Below are positions 41,395 through 55,500 of a stretch of 64,000 nucleotides of DNA, in pieces. This DNA is from Paragorgia papillata. Taxonomy: Eukaryota > Cnidaria > Anthozoa > Scleralcyonacea > Coralliidae. The number at the start of each line of letters is the position of its first letter. The stretch's first letter is position 1. The notes under the pieces were generated by a model. The model did no database searches. It had not been told where the DNA came from and saw only the letters and a program-made list of their open reading frames with translations. The stretch spans positions 496,001 through 560,000 of the forward strand of contig JAWNZC010000294.1 in NCBI GenBank assembly GCA_035771165.1, given 5' to 3'. A program made the translations under genes and the position numbers.

Positions 41395-42850
41395 TTATTG
41401 TTTCTTTAGTAGAATGGCATATTGTCCAGGAAGAGGCTTCGAGTTGTTGTCGGCTTCTTTCGTTAATCCGGTGTGCCAAGATTCCAAAGTTTTTCGTATT
41501 CGATAATTGCCTCTATCAATAATCCGGCCGTTTTCAAAATCAATGACATGATCGTTATTCCAAGCGTGGTTGGCGATATTTGATCCCTTTTGTCCAAATT
41601 TTACATTCCTTATGTGTTCCTTCTTTCTAGTTCGAAAACATCTTCCTGTCTCGCCAATGTAGCTCCAATCGCATTGTTTACATGGTATTTTATAAACGAC
41701 ATCTAGTTGTTCTTCAAAGGGTGGTCTGTATTTGGGAGAAGGGAATTCCTGTTGTAGTGTCTTTAGTGGTTTGTTTGTAACCCTAATGTCATGTTTACGT
41801 AAATGTCGCGTCAAAGTCTCAGTTAATCCGTTGATGTAAGGAAGAACTGCGTAGCCGTTGTGTTGTTTTTCCGATTCAACTAAATTAAAAAACCTGCCCA
41901 CTAATTCTTCTGGAGTTGGTGTCATATCATGCGTTAGTTTGTGCGTTATCTCTGTAATAAATCTATGTGGATAACCGTTTGCTCGTAACGCATTAGTAAC
42001 ATGATCTAATTCGTGTGCTTTTTCCGTTGGTAGTGTTAGGGAGATGAAAAGATCGGTGTATGAGTGTTCGAGCAGTGCTAGCTTTGTGTTTTTTGTCATG
42101 GTGAGAATGGAAATCTAAATAACGATCTGTATGTGTAGGTTTTCTGTAAACGTTGATAGCAATTGTCCCGTTTTGTCGTGAAAGTTCTGTATCTAAAAAG
42201 GCAATTTTGTTGTTGTGTTCATGTTCAACAGTAAATGAAATGTGTGGGTCAATAGAGTTGAGAGTTTTGTGGAATGTGGTGAGTGCGTTTTTCTTTAAAA
42301 TAGCGAGACTGTCGTCAACATAGCGTTTCCAACATTTTGGTGGAATAGTGGCTTTCTCAATGGCTAATACTTCAACTTCTTCCATGTAGAGATTAGAGAT
42401 AATAGCACTAACTGGACTACCCATGGCACATCCGTGTATTTGTTTGTACGTCGTATCGTTGTAAATAAAATAGTTATTAGATAGGACAAAGGTTAGTAGG
42501 GAAATAATGTCATCAATATCTAGATTAGTTCTATCATGGAGAGATTTGTCATTTTCAAGTTTCTTGCGGATACAATTGCATGCCTTGTCGACTGGAACCG
42601 ACGTGAATAAAGAAACGACATCAAAAGATATCATTAATTCATCATCTTCAATGGTGGTGTTAGAAATATCATTTACAAATTGAGATGAATTAGAAATTGA
42701 ATAACCATTTCGGTTTTGTAGTGGTGACAATAGGTCTGCTAAAAACTTTGAGGTATTATAAAGTGCCGATCCAACGCAGGTTACAATGGGTCGTAATGGA
42801 TGGCCTTTCTTATGGTATTTGAAATACAGACCACCAAAATACAGACCCCA
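41395..42850 (-). pseudogene. Penelope-like RT plus GIY-YIG endonuclease, 5'-truncated and frameshifted
   Basis: The RT part (about 42050-42830) shows KGHPLRPIVTCVGSALYN, SFDVVSLFTSVPVDKA, IHGCAMGSPVSAIISNLYME, CWKRYVDDSLAIL and IAFLDTELSR, with catalytic D residues in FDVV and VDD. A frameshift near 42050 separates it from the C-terminal part (41395-42099): KAHELDHVTNALRANGYPH, then the GIY-YIG module VVYKIPCKQCDWSYIGETGR and RTRKKEHIRNVKFG, ending ILLKKQ. RT motifs before KGHPLRP are missing; the codons upstream of about 42845 are antisense endonuclease sequence from the inverted arm. The enzyme is inactive as it stands. Confidence 0.9.
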
Positions 42851-43188
42851 AATACAGACCACCCTTTGAAGAACAACTAGATGTCGTTTATAAAATACCA
42901 TGTAAACAATGCGATTGGAGCTACATTGGCGAGACAGGAAGATGTTTTCGAACTAGAAAGAAGGAACACATAAGGAATGTAAAATTTGGACAAAAGGGAT
43001 CAAATATCGCCAACCACGCTTGGAATAACGATCATGTCATTGATTTTGAAAACGGCCGGATTATTGATAGAGGCAATTATCGAATACGAAAAACTTTGGA
43101 ATCTTGGCACACCGGATTAACGAAAGAAGCCGACAACAACTCGAAGCCTCTTCCTGGACAATATGCCATTCTACTAAAGAAACAATAA
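42848..43188 (+). pseudogene. Inverted second copy of the GIY-YIG coding end
   Basis: This open plus-strand frame without a start encodes the same C-terminus as 41395-41735: VVYKIPCKQCDWSYIGETGR, HIRNVKFGQKGSNIANHAWN and PLPGQYAILLKKQ, then TAA at 43186-43188. It is not an independent gene but the inverted arm of the Penelope-like element. Its junction at about 42830-42850 contains AATACAGACC three times, suggesting a microhomology-driven template switch. Confidence 0.88.
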
Positions 43189-43369
43189 CACATTTATTAT
43201 CCATATCTTATGTCATATCCTGTTATTCTCATTAATATTCTGCTGCTTGTATATATATATAGGTGTAGATTTCCACATTTCTCTTAACCCGTTGAAGGCT
43301 GTAGTCTGACAGCCGAAAGCTCGTATTAATAAAAACTTTTATCAGTGAACGCTTGTTTCATATCATTAT

Positions 43370-44970
43370 GTATAAACCTGGTATCGGCTCATATATCTTT
43401 TCTATATATATATATAGTATGTATCTGGCATCAGGGGGAGGAATTTTTATTCGGTGTTGGACTGATTACTGGACTTTTAATTTGTACATAAATTAATTGG
43501 AGTTTGAGTACTGCCTGTAGCTGGCAAGAGGTCGGAAGGGAATCGACGATGTTGGGAGAAAAATAGAATGCGCTATTGCGAGACTGAAAAAACGCCGTGT
43601 GTTTTGCGTCAATTGCGGTTATGAACTAATTTAACGGAAGGTATCCAACTGACATACAGGAAGTTGGATAATTGAACCAATCTGAGTGTAGACCAACGAG
43701 GGGTCGTTCGCCATGCTTTCCGTCCAGGCTTTCATTGGTTTTGGTTCTGTGGTTTACCAACACTTTCATCTAATATTGGTATAGAAACAAAAAGAACAAC
43801 CAAAGCAGAGCAAAACAAAAGAAAAAACACGCAAAGAAACAGTAGAAGGGTTTTGCTATCACAGATCATAAGAACTGTAGAACAGAAAGAAACTAATAGG
43901 CTTGGACTACTGCAATGACTATAGGCTAAAATATTTGGAAGATATGCAGGTTTTTATGACAGGCCATGGTCATACCAGCGCTAGAACCGTGTCTCTTTGG
44001 ACTATGCCTGTTAACATATTGCGCTTTCAGAGTTTTCAGTGCACTAGCTAGTGTGACTAGTGATGAAGTAGAGACACCGATATGCGTGGGCCGAAACATG
44101 TTGCATAATTTCTTCAACAATATACATTGTCATAAATCGCCAAGGTATAAGTATTATATATAAGGCGCACGCGAGAAAAATCGTTATTATTTATTTATTT
44201 TTTGTTAGTTTTAAAGCGGTACGGTACCTATCCGTATCATGCCTTGAACGCCGAACTCGATGTCAAACGACAGACGGCAGTCCACATTATAATGTCTGCT
44301 GGTGGATTTAAGTGCGTAATTTTTCGTAATTTTCAATGACGAGACTGAGGATCGTCTCGTCGGTCTCGAAAGTGATATAAGTGACTTGATATTTCCTTCG
44401 TCGGGTTTGTAGAAGGTATCGTGGTAGCGGCAACATGATCATAACGAGTCAAAGTTGAGTTTTAACTGCTGGACACTATTAAATTGTGGGAAACAGTTTT
44501 TCAGTCTGGTTTTGTTTGCTTCGTTGTAGCTGGGCCCGTGGTTAAATTGATACTCGATAATAAAATTACGGTCAGTCAATTGTTCAGCGTCGGAGAATAA
44601 CATATTCGTCGAGAACTATTAAAGTATATATTAAGGATTTCAAACAGTTGTATGATCGCCTGATACAGATATGTATATATTTTTCAGTTTGCATGTATAT
44701 ATTTGTGATCGACTGACCGAGTTTCTGTCGACTGGCAAGTATTAACCGAGTCGGGTCATTCCGCAGTAAGATATTTTCTTTCGAGTTCTAGTAAGAGAAG
44801 TTCCAAAACCTCAAGCGGTATAAAGACACAAAGTATATGTTGGGACGGGAAAGCAAGGAACATACTTACAAATAGCTTTCCGTGATGGGCCTTGTGGTTT
44901 CATCCCAGAGCCTTAGTTCTAGTCCTAGAGCCTTTTCGTCGAAGGATGATGGTTGTGACATTCAGTAAAC
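43370..44970. other. Non-coding stretch, no feature recognised
   Basis: Sequence of mixed composition without a supported ORF. Overlapping antisense frames at 43926-44163 cancel as evidence. A TATATATATAG run lies at about 43406-43418. Confidence 0.45.
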
Positions 44971-44977
44971 ACTAAAC

Positions 44978-45106
44978 ATGGACTACGCAGAGATTGACGA
45001 TTTGTACGAGGCAGTCTTTGAATGGGAGGTTGTTGTACAGAGGGTAACTCGACTAGATGTTTTGAGGAAGGCGATCAAAACCAGCGTGAGCTATCTTGTT
45101 TTTTGA
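44978..45106 (+). CDS. Possible small ORF or first exon, 42 codons
   Basis: An ATG in good context (AAACATGG) opens MDYAEIDDLYEAVFEWEV followed by VVQRVTRLDVLRKAIKTSVS, ending at a TGA. The composition (acidic start, mixed charge, few low-complexity runs) looks more protein-like than its surroundings. A GTGAGC near 45084-45089 could be a splice donor after ...IKTS, which would make this a first exon. No family is recognised, and chance cannot be excluded. Confidence 0.25.
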   Translation: MDYAEIDDLYEAVFEWEVVVQRVTRLDVLRKAIKTSVSYLVF

Positions 45107-45328
45107 CATGCTTTAGTGCTTATAAGCTTGGGATGTCCGGTTTGATTATATCGTATTAGATAACTTGTGCATGCGCTTCTTTTTTAATACCTTGTTTTTG
45201 CCAAATTGCTAAGAGCAATAAAAGTGACATAACGCAGAAAATGTCATAACTGCGCTATTGCGTGAGAGTATTAAGATATAGCTTCTCATTAATCCCAATT
45301 TATCTAGTTAATATAAATTGGCGCCTAA

Positions 45329-45676
<348 letters not shown>

Positions 45677-45730
45677 ATTAAGAAAATAAAAGATGAGTAT
45701 GCCCAATCGTGCAACTATAAACATGCATAC

Positions 45731-46033
45731 CTGGCACAAAACAACTGACTCCCGCATCTTCATCATGACCACAATTGTGTTTTCCAATGGCCAGGTGAGC
45801 ACACTCAAATATCGACGACTCCGAACCAGAACATTGAACATTGCTCAGCCAAATCTGCCCTGTTCCAGAAACAACTGAAGATCGTTGATAAGCAGCCTCA
45901 GCGTCAGTAAAACCAAGTTGTCTGCAAACAACGCGAGCGTCATTTATATCCCACCCATCGTCGCATACTGTTCCCCACGTTCCATTGTAAAATACCTCGA
46001 CACGACCGGCATTTAATAACCCAATAAGGCGAA
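45731..46033 (-). CDS. SRCR domain exon, complete (most 5' exon seen)
   Basis: A 303-bp exon (101 codons) encodes one SRCR domain: [58 protein letters not shown], then [20 protein letters not shown]. The acceptor TTTACAG (AG opposite 46035-46034) and the donor (GT opposite 45730-45729) are phase 1. The widely conserved GWG after the fourth cysteine is AIG here, a notable change, though all six cysteines remain. Simple-repeat arrays crowd it on both sides (55 bases downstream, 233 bases upstream). Further 5' exons would lie beyond the 17-kb satellite, outside the window. Confidence 0.9.
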
Positions 46034-46266
46034 CTGTAAACAGTAAAATATGAAGAAATTAAAATGTTGCAGTAAAACACCTTCAATCTATAATTGTGTG
46101 TAATAGTAATATATTTAACAACACTTCGCCAACTGAAGTTTGTTCAAGACGCGATTGTGAGAAACATTTTCAAGTTTTATTTTGAAGCCGTAATATTGCT
46201 ATGAACCGATGTCACGGTTTCATAACAAATTAAGACGTAAAAAACATCGTTGTGTGTTTGTGTCTG

Positions 46267-46588
<322 letters not shown>

Positions 46589-49500
46589 ACTAAACTAACT
46601 AAACTAACTAAACTAACTAAACTAACTAAACTAACCAAACTAACCAAACTAACCAAACTAACTAAACTAACTAAACTAACTAAACTAACTAAACTAACTA
46701 AACTAACTAAACTAACTAAACTAACTAAACTAACTAAACTAACTAAACTAACTAAACTAACTAAACTAACTAAACTAACTAAACTAACTAAACTAACTAA
46801 ACTAACTAAACTAACTGAACTAACTGAACTAACTGAACTAACTAAACTAACTAAACTAACTAAACTAACTAAACTAACTAAACTAACTAAACTAACTAAA
46901 CTAACTAACTAACTAACTAAACTAACTAAATTAACTAAACTAACTAAACTAACTAAACTAACTAAACTAACTAAACTAACTAAACTAACTAAACTAACTA
47001 AACTAACTAAACTAACTAAACTAACTAAAGTAACTAAACTAACTAAACTAACTAAACTAACTAAACTAACTAAACTAACTAAACTAACTAAACTAACTAA
47101 CTAACTAACTAACTAAACTAACTAAACTAACTAAACTAACTAAACTAACTAAACTAACTAAACTAACTAAACTAACTAAACTAGCTAAACTAACTAAACT
47201 AACTAAACTAACTAAACTAACTAAACTAACTAAACTAACTAAACTAACTAAACTAACTAACTAAACTAACTAAACTAACTAAACTAACTAACAAACTAAA
47301 CTAACTAACTAAACTAACTAAACTAACTAAACTAACTAAACTAACTAAACTAACTAAACTAACTGAACTAACTGAACTAACTGAACTAACTAAACTAACT
47401 AAACTAACTAAACTAACTAAACTAACTAAACTAACTAAACTAACTAAACTAACTAAACTAACTGAACTAACTAAACTAACTAAACTAACTAAACTAACTA
47501 AACTAACTAAACTAACTAAACTAACTAAACTAACTAAACAAACTAAGCTAACTAACTAAACTAACTAAACTAACTAAACTAACTAAACTAATCTAAACTA
47601 ACTAAACTAACTAAACTAACTAAACTAACTAAACTAACTAAACTAACTAAACTAACTAAACTAACTAAACTAACTAAACTAACTAAACTAACTAAACTAA
47701 CTAAACTAACTAAACTAACTAAACTAACTAAACTAACTAAACTAACTAAACTAACTAAACTAACTAAACTAACTAAACTAACTAAACTAACTAAACTAAC
47801 TAACTAAACTAACTAAACTAACTAAACTAACTAAACTAACTAAACTAACTAAACTAACTAAACTAACTAAACTAACTAAACTAACTAAACTAACTAAACT
47901 AACTAAACTAACTAAACTAACTAAACTAACTAAACTAACTAAACTAACTAAACTAACTAAACTAACTAACTAAACTAACTAAACTAACTAAACTAACTAA
48001 ACTAACTCAACTAACTCAACTAACTCAACTAACTCAACTAACTCAACTAACTAAACTAAATAAACTAACTAAACTAACTAAACTAACTAAACTAACTAAA
48101 CTAACTAAACTAACTAAACTAACTAAACTAACTAAACTAACTAAACTAACTAAACTAACTAAACTAACTAAACTAACTAAACTAACTAACAAACTAAACT
48201 AACTAAACTAACTAAACTAACTAAACTAACTAAACTAACTAAACTAACTAAACTAACTAAACTAACTAAACTAACTAAACTAACTAAACTAACTGAACTA
48301 ACTGAACTAACTGAACTAACTGAACTAACTAAACTAACTAAACTAACTAAACTAACTAAACTAACTAAACTAACTAAACTAACTAAACTAACTAAACTAA
48401 CTAAACTAACTAAACTAACTAAACTAACTAAACTAACTAAACTAACTAAACTAACTAAACTAACTAAACTAACTAAACTAACTAACTAAACTAACTAAAC
48501 TAACTAAACTAACTAAACTAACTAAACTAACTAAACTAACTGAACTAACTAAACTAACTAAACTAACTAAACTAACTAAACTAACTAAACTAACTAAACT
48601 AACTAAACTAACTAAACAAACTAAGCTAACTAACTAAACTAACTAAACTAACTAAACTAACTAAACTAATCTAAACTAACTAAACTAACTAAACTAACTA
48701 AACTAACTAAACTAACTAAACTAACTAAACTAACTAAACTAACTAAACTAACTAAACTAACTAAACTAACTAAACTAACTAAACTAACTAAACTAACTAA
48801 ACTAACTAAACTAACTAAACTAACTAAACTAACTAAACTAACTAAACTAACTAAACTAACTAAACTAACTAAACTAACTAACTAAACTAACTAAACTAAC
48901 TAAACTAACTAAACTAGCTAAACTAACTAAACTAACTAAACTAACTAAACTAACTAAACTAACTAAACTAACTAAACTAACTAAACTAACTAAACTAACT
49001 AAACTAACTAAACTAACTAAACTAACTAAACTAACTAAACTAACTAAACTAACTAAACTAACTAAACTAACTAAACTAACTAAACTAACTAAACTAACTA
49101 ACTAAACTAACTAAACTAACTAAACTAACTAAACTAACTAAACTAACTAAACTAGCTAAACTAACTAAACTAACTAAACTAACTAAACTAACTAAACTAA
49201 CTAAACTAACTAAACTAACTAAACTAACTAAACTAACTAAACTAACTAAACTAACTAAACTAACTAAACTAACTAAACTAACTAACAAACTAAACTAACT
49301 AAACTAACTAAACTAACTAAACTAACTAAACTAACTAAACTAACTAACTAAACTAACTAAACTAACTAAACTAACTAAACTAACTAAACTAACTGAACTA
49401 ACTGAACTAACTGAACTAACTGAACTAACTAAACTAACTAAACTAACTAAACTAACTAAACTAACTAAACTAACTAAACTAACTAAACTAACTAAACTAA

Positions 49501-52500
49501 CTAAACTAACTAAACTAACTAAACTAACTAAACTAACTAAACTAACTAACAAACTAAACTAACTAAACTAACTAAACTAACTAAACTAACTAAACTAACT
49601 AAACTAACTAAACTAACTAAACTAACTAAAGTAACTAAACTAACTAAACTAACTAAACTAACTAAACTAACTAAACTAACTAAACTAACTAAACTAACTA
49701 ACTAACTAACTAACTAAACTAACTAAACTAACTAAACTAACTAAACTAACTAAACTAACTAAACTAACTAAACTAACTAAACTAGCTAAACTAACTAAAC
49801 TAACTAAACTAACTAAACTAACTAAACTAACTAAACTAACTAAACTAACTAAACTAACTAACTAAACTAACTAAACTAACTAAACTAACTAACAAACTAA
49901 ACTAACTAAACTAACTAAACTAACTAAACTAACTAAACTAACTAAACTAACTAAACTAACTGAACTAACTGAACTAACTGAACTAACTAAACTAACTAAA
50001 CTAACTAAACTAACTAAACTAACTAAACTAACTAAACTAACTAAACTAACTAAACTAACTGAACTAACTAAACTAACTAAACTAACTAAACTAACTAAAC
50101 TAACTAAACTAACTAAACTAACTAAACTAACTAAACAAACTAAGCTAACTAACTAAACTAACTAAACTAACTAAACTAACTAAACTAATCTAAACTAACT
50201 AAACTAACTAAACTAACTAAACTAACTAAACTAACTAAACTAACTAAACTAACTAAACTAACTAAACTAACTAAACTAACTAAACTAACTAAACTAACTA
50301 AACTAACTAAACTAACTAAACTAACTAAACTAACTAAACTAACTAAACTAACTAAACTAACTAAACTAACTAAACTAACTAAACTAACTAAACTAACTAA
50401 CTAAACTAACTAAACTAACTAAACTAACTAAACTAACTAAACTAACTAAACTAACTAAACTAACTAAACTAACTAAACTAACTAAACTAACTAAACTAAC
50501 TAAACTAACTAAACTAACTAAACTAACTAAACTAACTAAACTAACTAAACTAACTAAACTAACTAACTAAACTAACTAAACTAACTAAACTAACTAAACT
50601 AACTCAACTAACTCAACTAACTCAACTAACTCAACTAACTCAACTAACTAAACTAAATAAACTAACTAAACTAACTAAACTAACTAAACTAACTAAACTA
50701 ACTAAACTAACTAAACTAACTAAACTAACTAAACTAACTAAACTAACTAAACTAACTAAACTAACTAAACTAACTAAACTAACTAACAAACTAAACTAAC
50801 TAAACTAACTAAACTAACTAAACTAACTAAACTAACTAAACTAACTAAACTAACTAAACTAACTAAACTAACTAAACTAACTAAACTAACTGAACTAACT
50901 GAACTAACTGAACTAACTGAACTAACTAAACTAACTAAACTAACTAAACTAACTAAACTAACTAAACTAACTAAACTAACTAAACTAACTAAACTAACTA
51001 AACTAACTAAACTAACTAAACTAACTAAACTAACTAAACTAACTAAACTAACTAAACTAACTAAACTAACTAACTAAACTAACTAAACTAACTAAACTAA
51101 CTAAACTAACTAAACTAACTAAACTAACTGAACTAACTAAACTAACTAAACTAACTAAACTAACTAAACTAACTAAACTAACTAAACTAACTAAACTAAC
51201 TAAACAAACTAAGCTAACTAACTAAACTAACTAAACTAACTAAACTAACTAAACTAATCTAAACTAACTAAACTAACTAAACTAACTAAACTAACTAAAC
51301 TAACTAAACTAACTAAACTAACTAAACTAACTAAACTAACTAAACTAACTAAACTAACTAAACTAACTAAACTAACTAAACTAACTAAACTAACTAAACT
51401 AACTAAACTAACTAAACTAACTAAACTAACTAAACTAACTAAACTAACTAAACTAACTAAACTAACTAACTAAACTAACTAAACTAACTAAACTAACTAA
51501 ACTAGCTAAACTAACTAAACTAACTAAACTAACTAAACTAACTAAACTAACTAAACTAACTAAACTAAACTAACTAAACTAACTAAACTAACTAAACTAA
51601 CTAAACTAACTAAACTAACTAAACTAACTAAACTAACTAAACTAACTAAACTAACTAAACTAACTAAACTAACTAAACTAACTAAACTAACTAAACTAAC
51701 TAACTAAACTAACTAAACTAACTAAACTAACTAAACTAACTAAACTAACTAAACTAGCTAAATTAACTAAACTAACTAAACTAACTAAACTAACTAAACT
51801 AACTAAACTAACTAAACTAACTAAACTAACTAAACTAACTAAACTAACTAAACTAACTAAACTAACTAAACTAACTAAACTAACTAACAAACTAAACTAA
51901 CTAAACTAACTAAACTAACTAAACTAACTAAACTAACTAAACTAACTAACTAAACTAACTAAACTAACTAAACTAACTAAACTAACTAAACTAACTGAAC
52001 TAACTGAACTAACTGAACTAACTGAACTAACTAAACTAACTAAACTAACTAAACTAACTAAACTAACTAAACTAACTAAACTAACTAAACTAACTAAACT
52101 AACTAAACTAACTAAACTAACTAAACTAACTAAACTAACTAAACTAACTAACAAACTAAACTAACTAAACTAACTAAACTAACTAAACTAACTAAACTAA
52201 CTAAACTAACTAAACTAACTAAACTAACTAAACTAACTAAACTAACTAAACTAACTAAACTAACTGAACTAACTGAACTAACTGAACTAACTGAACTAAC
52301 TAAACTAACTAAACTAACTAAACTAACTAAACTAACTAAACTAACTAAACTAACTAAACTAACTAAACTAACTAAACTAACTAAACTAACTAAACTAACT
52401 AAACTAACTAAACTAACTAAACTAACTAAACTAACTAAACTAACTAACTAAACTAACTAAACTAACTAAACTAACTGAACTAACTGAACTAACTGAACTA

Positions 52501-55500
52501 ACTCAACTAACTCAACTAACTCAACTAACTCAACTAACTAAACTAACTAAACTAACTAAACTAACTAAACTAACTAAACTAACTAAACTAACTAAACTAA
52601 CTAAACTAACTAAACTAACTAAACTAACTAAACTAACTAAACTAACTAAACTAACTAAACTAACTAAGCTAACTAAACTAACTAAACTAACTAAACTAAC
52701 TAAACTAACTAAACTAACTAAACTAACTAAACTAACTAAACTAACTAAACTAACTAAACTAACTAAACTAACTAAACTAACTAAACTAACTAAACTAACT
52801 AAACTAACTAAACTAACTAAACTAACTAAACTAACTAAACTAACTAAACTAACTAAACTAACTAAACTAACTAAACTAACTAAACTAACTAAACTAACTA
52901 AACTAACTAAACTAACTAACTAAACTAACTAAACTAACTAAACTAACTGAACTAACTGAACTAACTGAACTAACTCAACTAACTCAACTAACTAAACTAA
53001 CTAAACTAACTAAACTAGCTAAACTAACTAAACTAACTAAACTAACTAAACTAACTAAACTAACTAAACTAACTAAACTAACTAAACTAACTAAACTAAC
53101 TAAACTAACTAAACTAACTAAACTAACTGAACTAACTGAACTAACTGAACTAACTGAACTAACTGAACTAACTAAACTAACTAAACTAACTAAACTAACT
53201 AAACTAACTAAACTAACTAAACTAACTAAACTAACTAAACTAACTAAACTAACTAAACTAACTAAACTAACTAAACTAACTAAACTAACTAAACTAACTA
53301 AACTAACTAAACTAACTAAACTAACTAAACTAACTAAACTAACTAAACTAACTAAACTAACTAAACTAACTAAACTAACTAAACTAACTAAACTAACTAA
53401 ACTAACTAACTAACTAAACTAACTAAACTAACTAAACTAACTAAACTAACTGAACTAACTGAACTAACTGAACTAACTGAACTAACTGAACTAACTAAAC
53501 TAACTAAACTAACTAAACTAACTAAACTAACTAAACTAACTAAACTAACTAAACTAACTAAACTAACTAAACTAACTAAACTAACTAAACTAACTAAACT
53601 AACTAAACTAACTAAACTAACTAAACTAACTAAACTAACTAAACTAACTAAACTAACTAAACTAACTAAACTAACTAAACTAACTAAACTAACTAAACTA
53701 ACTAAACTAACTAAACTAACTAAACTAACTAAACTAACTAAACTAACTAAACTAACTAAACTAACTAAACTAACTAACTAACTAAACTAACTAAACTAAC
53801 TAAACTAACTAAACTAACTAACTAAACTAACTAAACTAACTAAACTAACTAAACTAACTAAACTAACTAAACTAACTAAACTAACTAAACTAACTAAACT
53901 AACTAAACTAACTAACTAACTAAACTAACTAATCTAACTAAACTAACTAAACTAACTAAACTAACTAAACTAACTAAGCTAACTAAACTAACTAAACTAA
54001 CTAAACTAACTGAACTAACTGAACTAACTAAACTAACTAAACTAACTAAACTAACTAAACTAACTAAACTAACTAAACTAACTAACTAAACTAACCAAAC
54101 TAACTAAACTAACCAGACTAACCAAACTAACTAAGTAAACTAACTAAACTAACTAAACTAACTAACTAAACTAACTAAACTAACTAAACTAACTAAACTA
54201 ACTAAACTAACTAACTAAACTAACTAAACTAACTAAACTAACTAAACTAACTAAACTAACTAACTAAACTAACTAAACTAACTAAACTAACTAAACTAAC
54301 TGAACTAACTGAACTAACTCAACTAACTCAACTAACTCAACTAACTAAACTAACTAAACTAACTAAACTAACTAAACTAACTAAACTAACTAAACTAACT
54401 AAACTAACTAAACTAACTAAACTAACTAAACTAACTAAACTAACTAAACTAACTAAACTAACTAAACTAACTAAACTAACTAAACTAACTAAACTAACTA
54501 AACTAACTAAACTAACTAAACTAACTAAACTAACTAAACTAACTAAACTAACTAAACTAACTAAACTAACTAACTAAACTAACTAAACTAACTAAACTAA
54601 CTAAACTAACTAAACTAACTAAACTAACTAAACTAACTAAACTAACTAAACTAACTAAACTAACTAAACTAACTAAACTAACTAAACTAACTAAACTAAC
54701 TAAACTAACTAAACTAACTAAACTAACTAAACTAACTAAACTAACTAAACTAACTAAACTAACTAAACTAACTAAACTAACTGAACTAACTGAACTAACT
54801 GAACTAACTGAACTAACTGAACTAACTAAACTAACTAAACTAACTAAACTAACTAAACTAACTAAACTAACTAAACTAACTAAACTAACTAAACTAACTA
54901 AACTAACTAAACTAACTAAACTAACTAAACTAACTAAACTAACTAAACTAACTAAACTAACTAAACTAACTAAACTAACTAAACTAACTAAACTAACTAA
55001 ACTAACTAAACTAACTAAACTAACTAACTAACTAAACTAACTAAACTAACTAAACTAACTAAACTAACTAACTAAACTAACTAAACTAACTAAACTAACT
55101 AAACTAACTAAACTAACTAAACTAACTAAACTAACTAAACTAACTAACTAACTAAACTAACTAATCTAACTAAACTAACTAAACTAACTAAACTAACTAA
55201 ACTAACTAAACTAACTAAACTAACTAAACTAACTAAACTAACTAAACTAACTGAACTAACTGAACTAACTAAACTAACTAAACTAACTAAACTAACTAAA
55301 CTAACTAAACTAACTAAACTAACTAAACTAACTAAACTAACTAACTAAACTAACCAAACTAACTAAACTAACCAGACTAACCAAACTAACTAAGTAAACT
55401 AACTAAACTAACTAAACTAACCAACTAAACTAACTAAACTAACTAAACTAACTAAACTAACTAAACTAACTAACTAAACTAACTAAACTAACTAAACTAA

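Larger units (their letters stand above)
41214..43369 (-). mobile_element. Penelope-like element with inverted copy of its 3' end
   Basis: The minus strand carries a Penelope-type reverse transcriptase followed by a GIY-YIG endonuclease. The 3' 522 bases (41214-41735), including the endonuclease end and untranslated tail, are repeated in inverted orientation at 42847-43369 where the RT N-terminus should be. The arms look identical over the stretch read by eye, so the event is recent. Both tips read ATAATGATATGAAACAAGCG from outside in. Near the tips, GTCTGACAGCCGAAAGCTCG recalls the hammerhead-like region of Penelope-like ends. Partial and inverted copies are common in this class. Confidence 0.88.
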
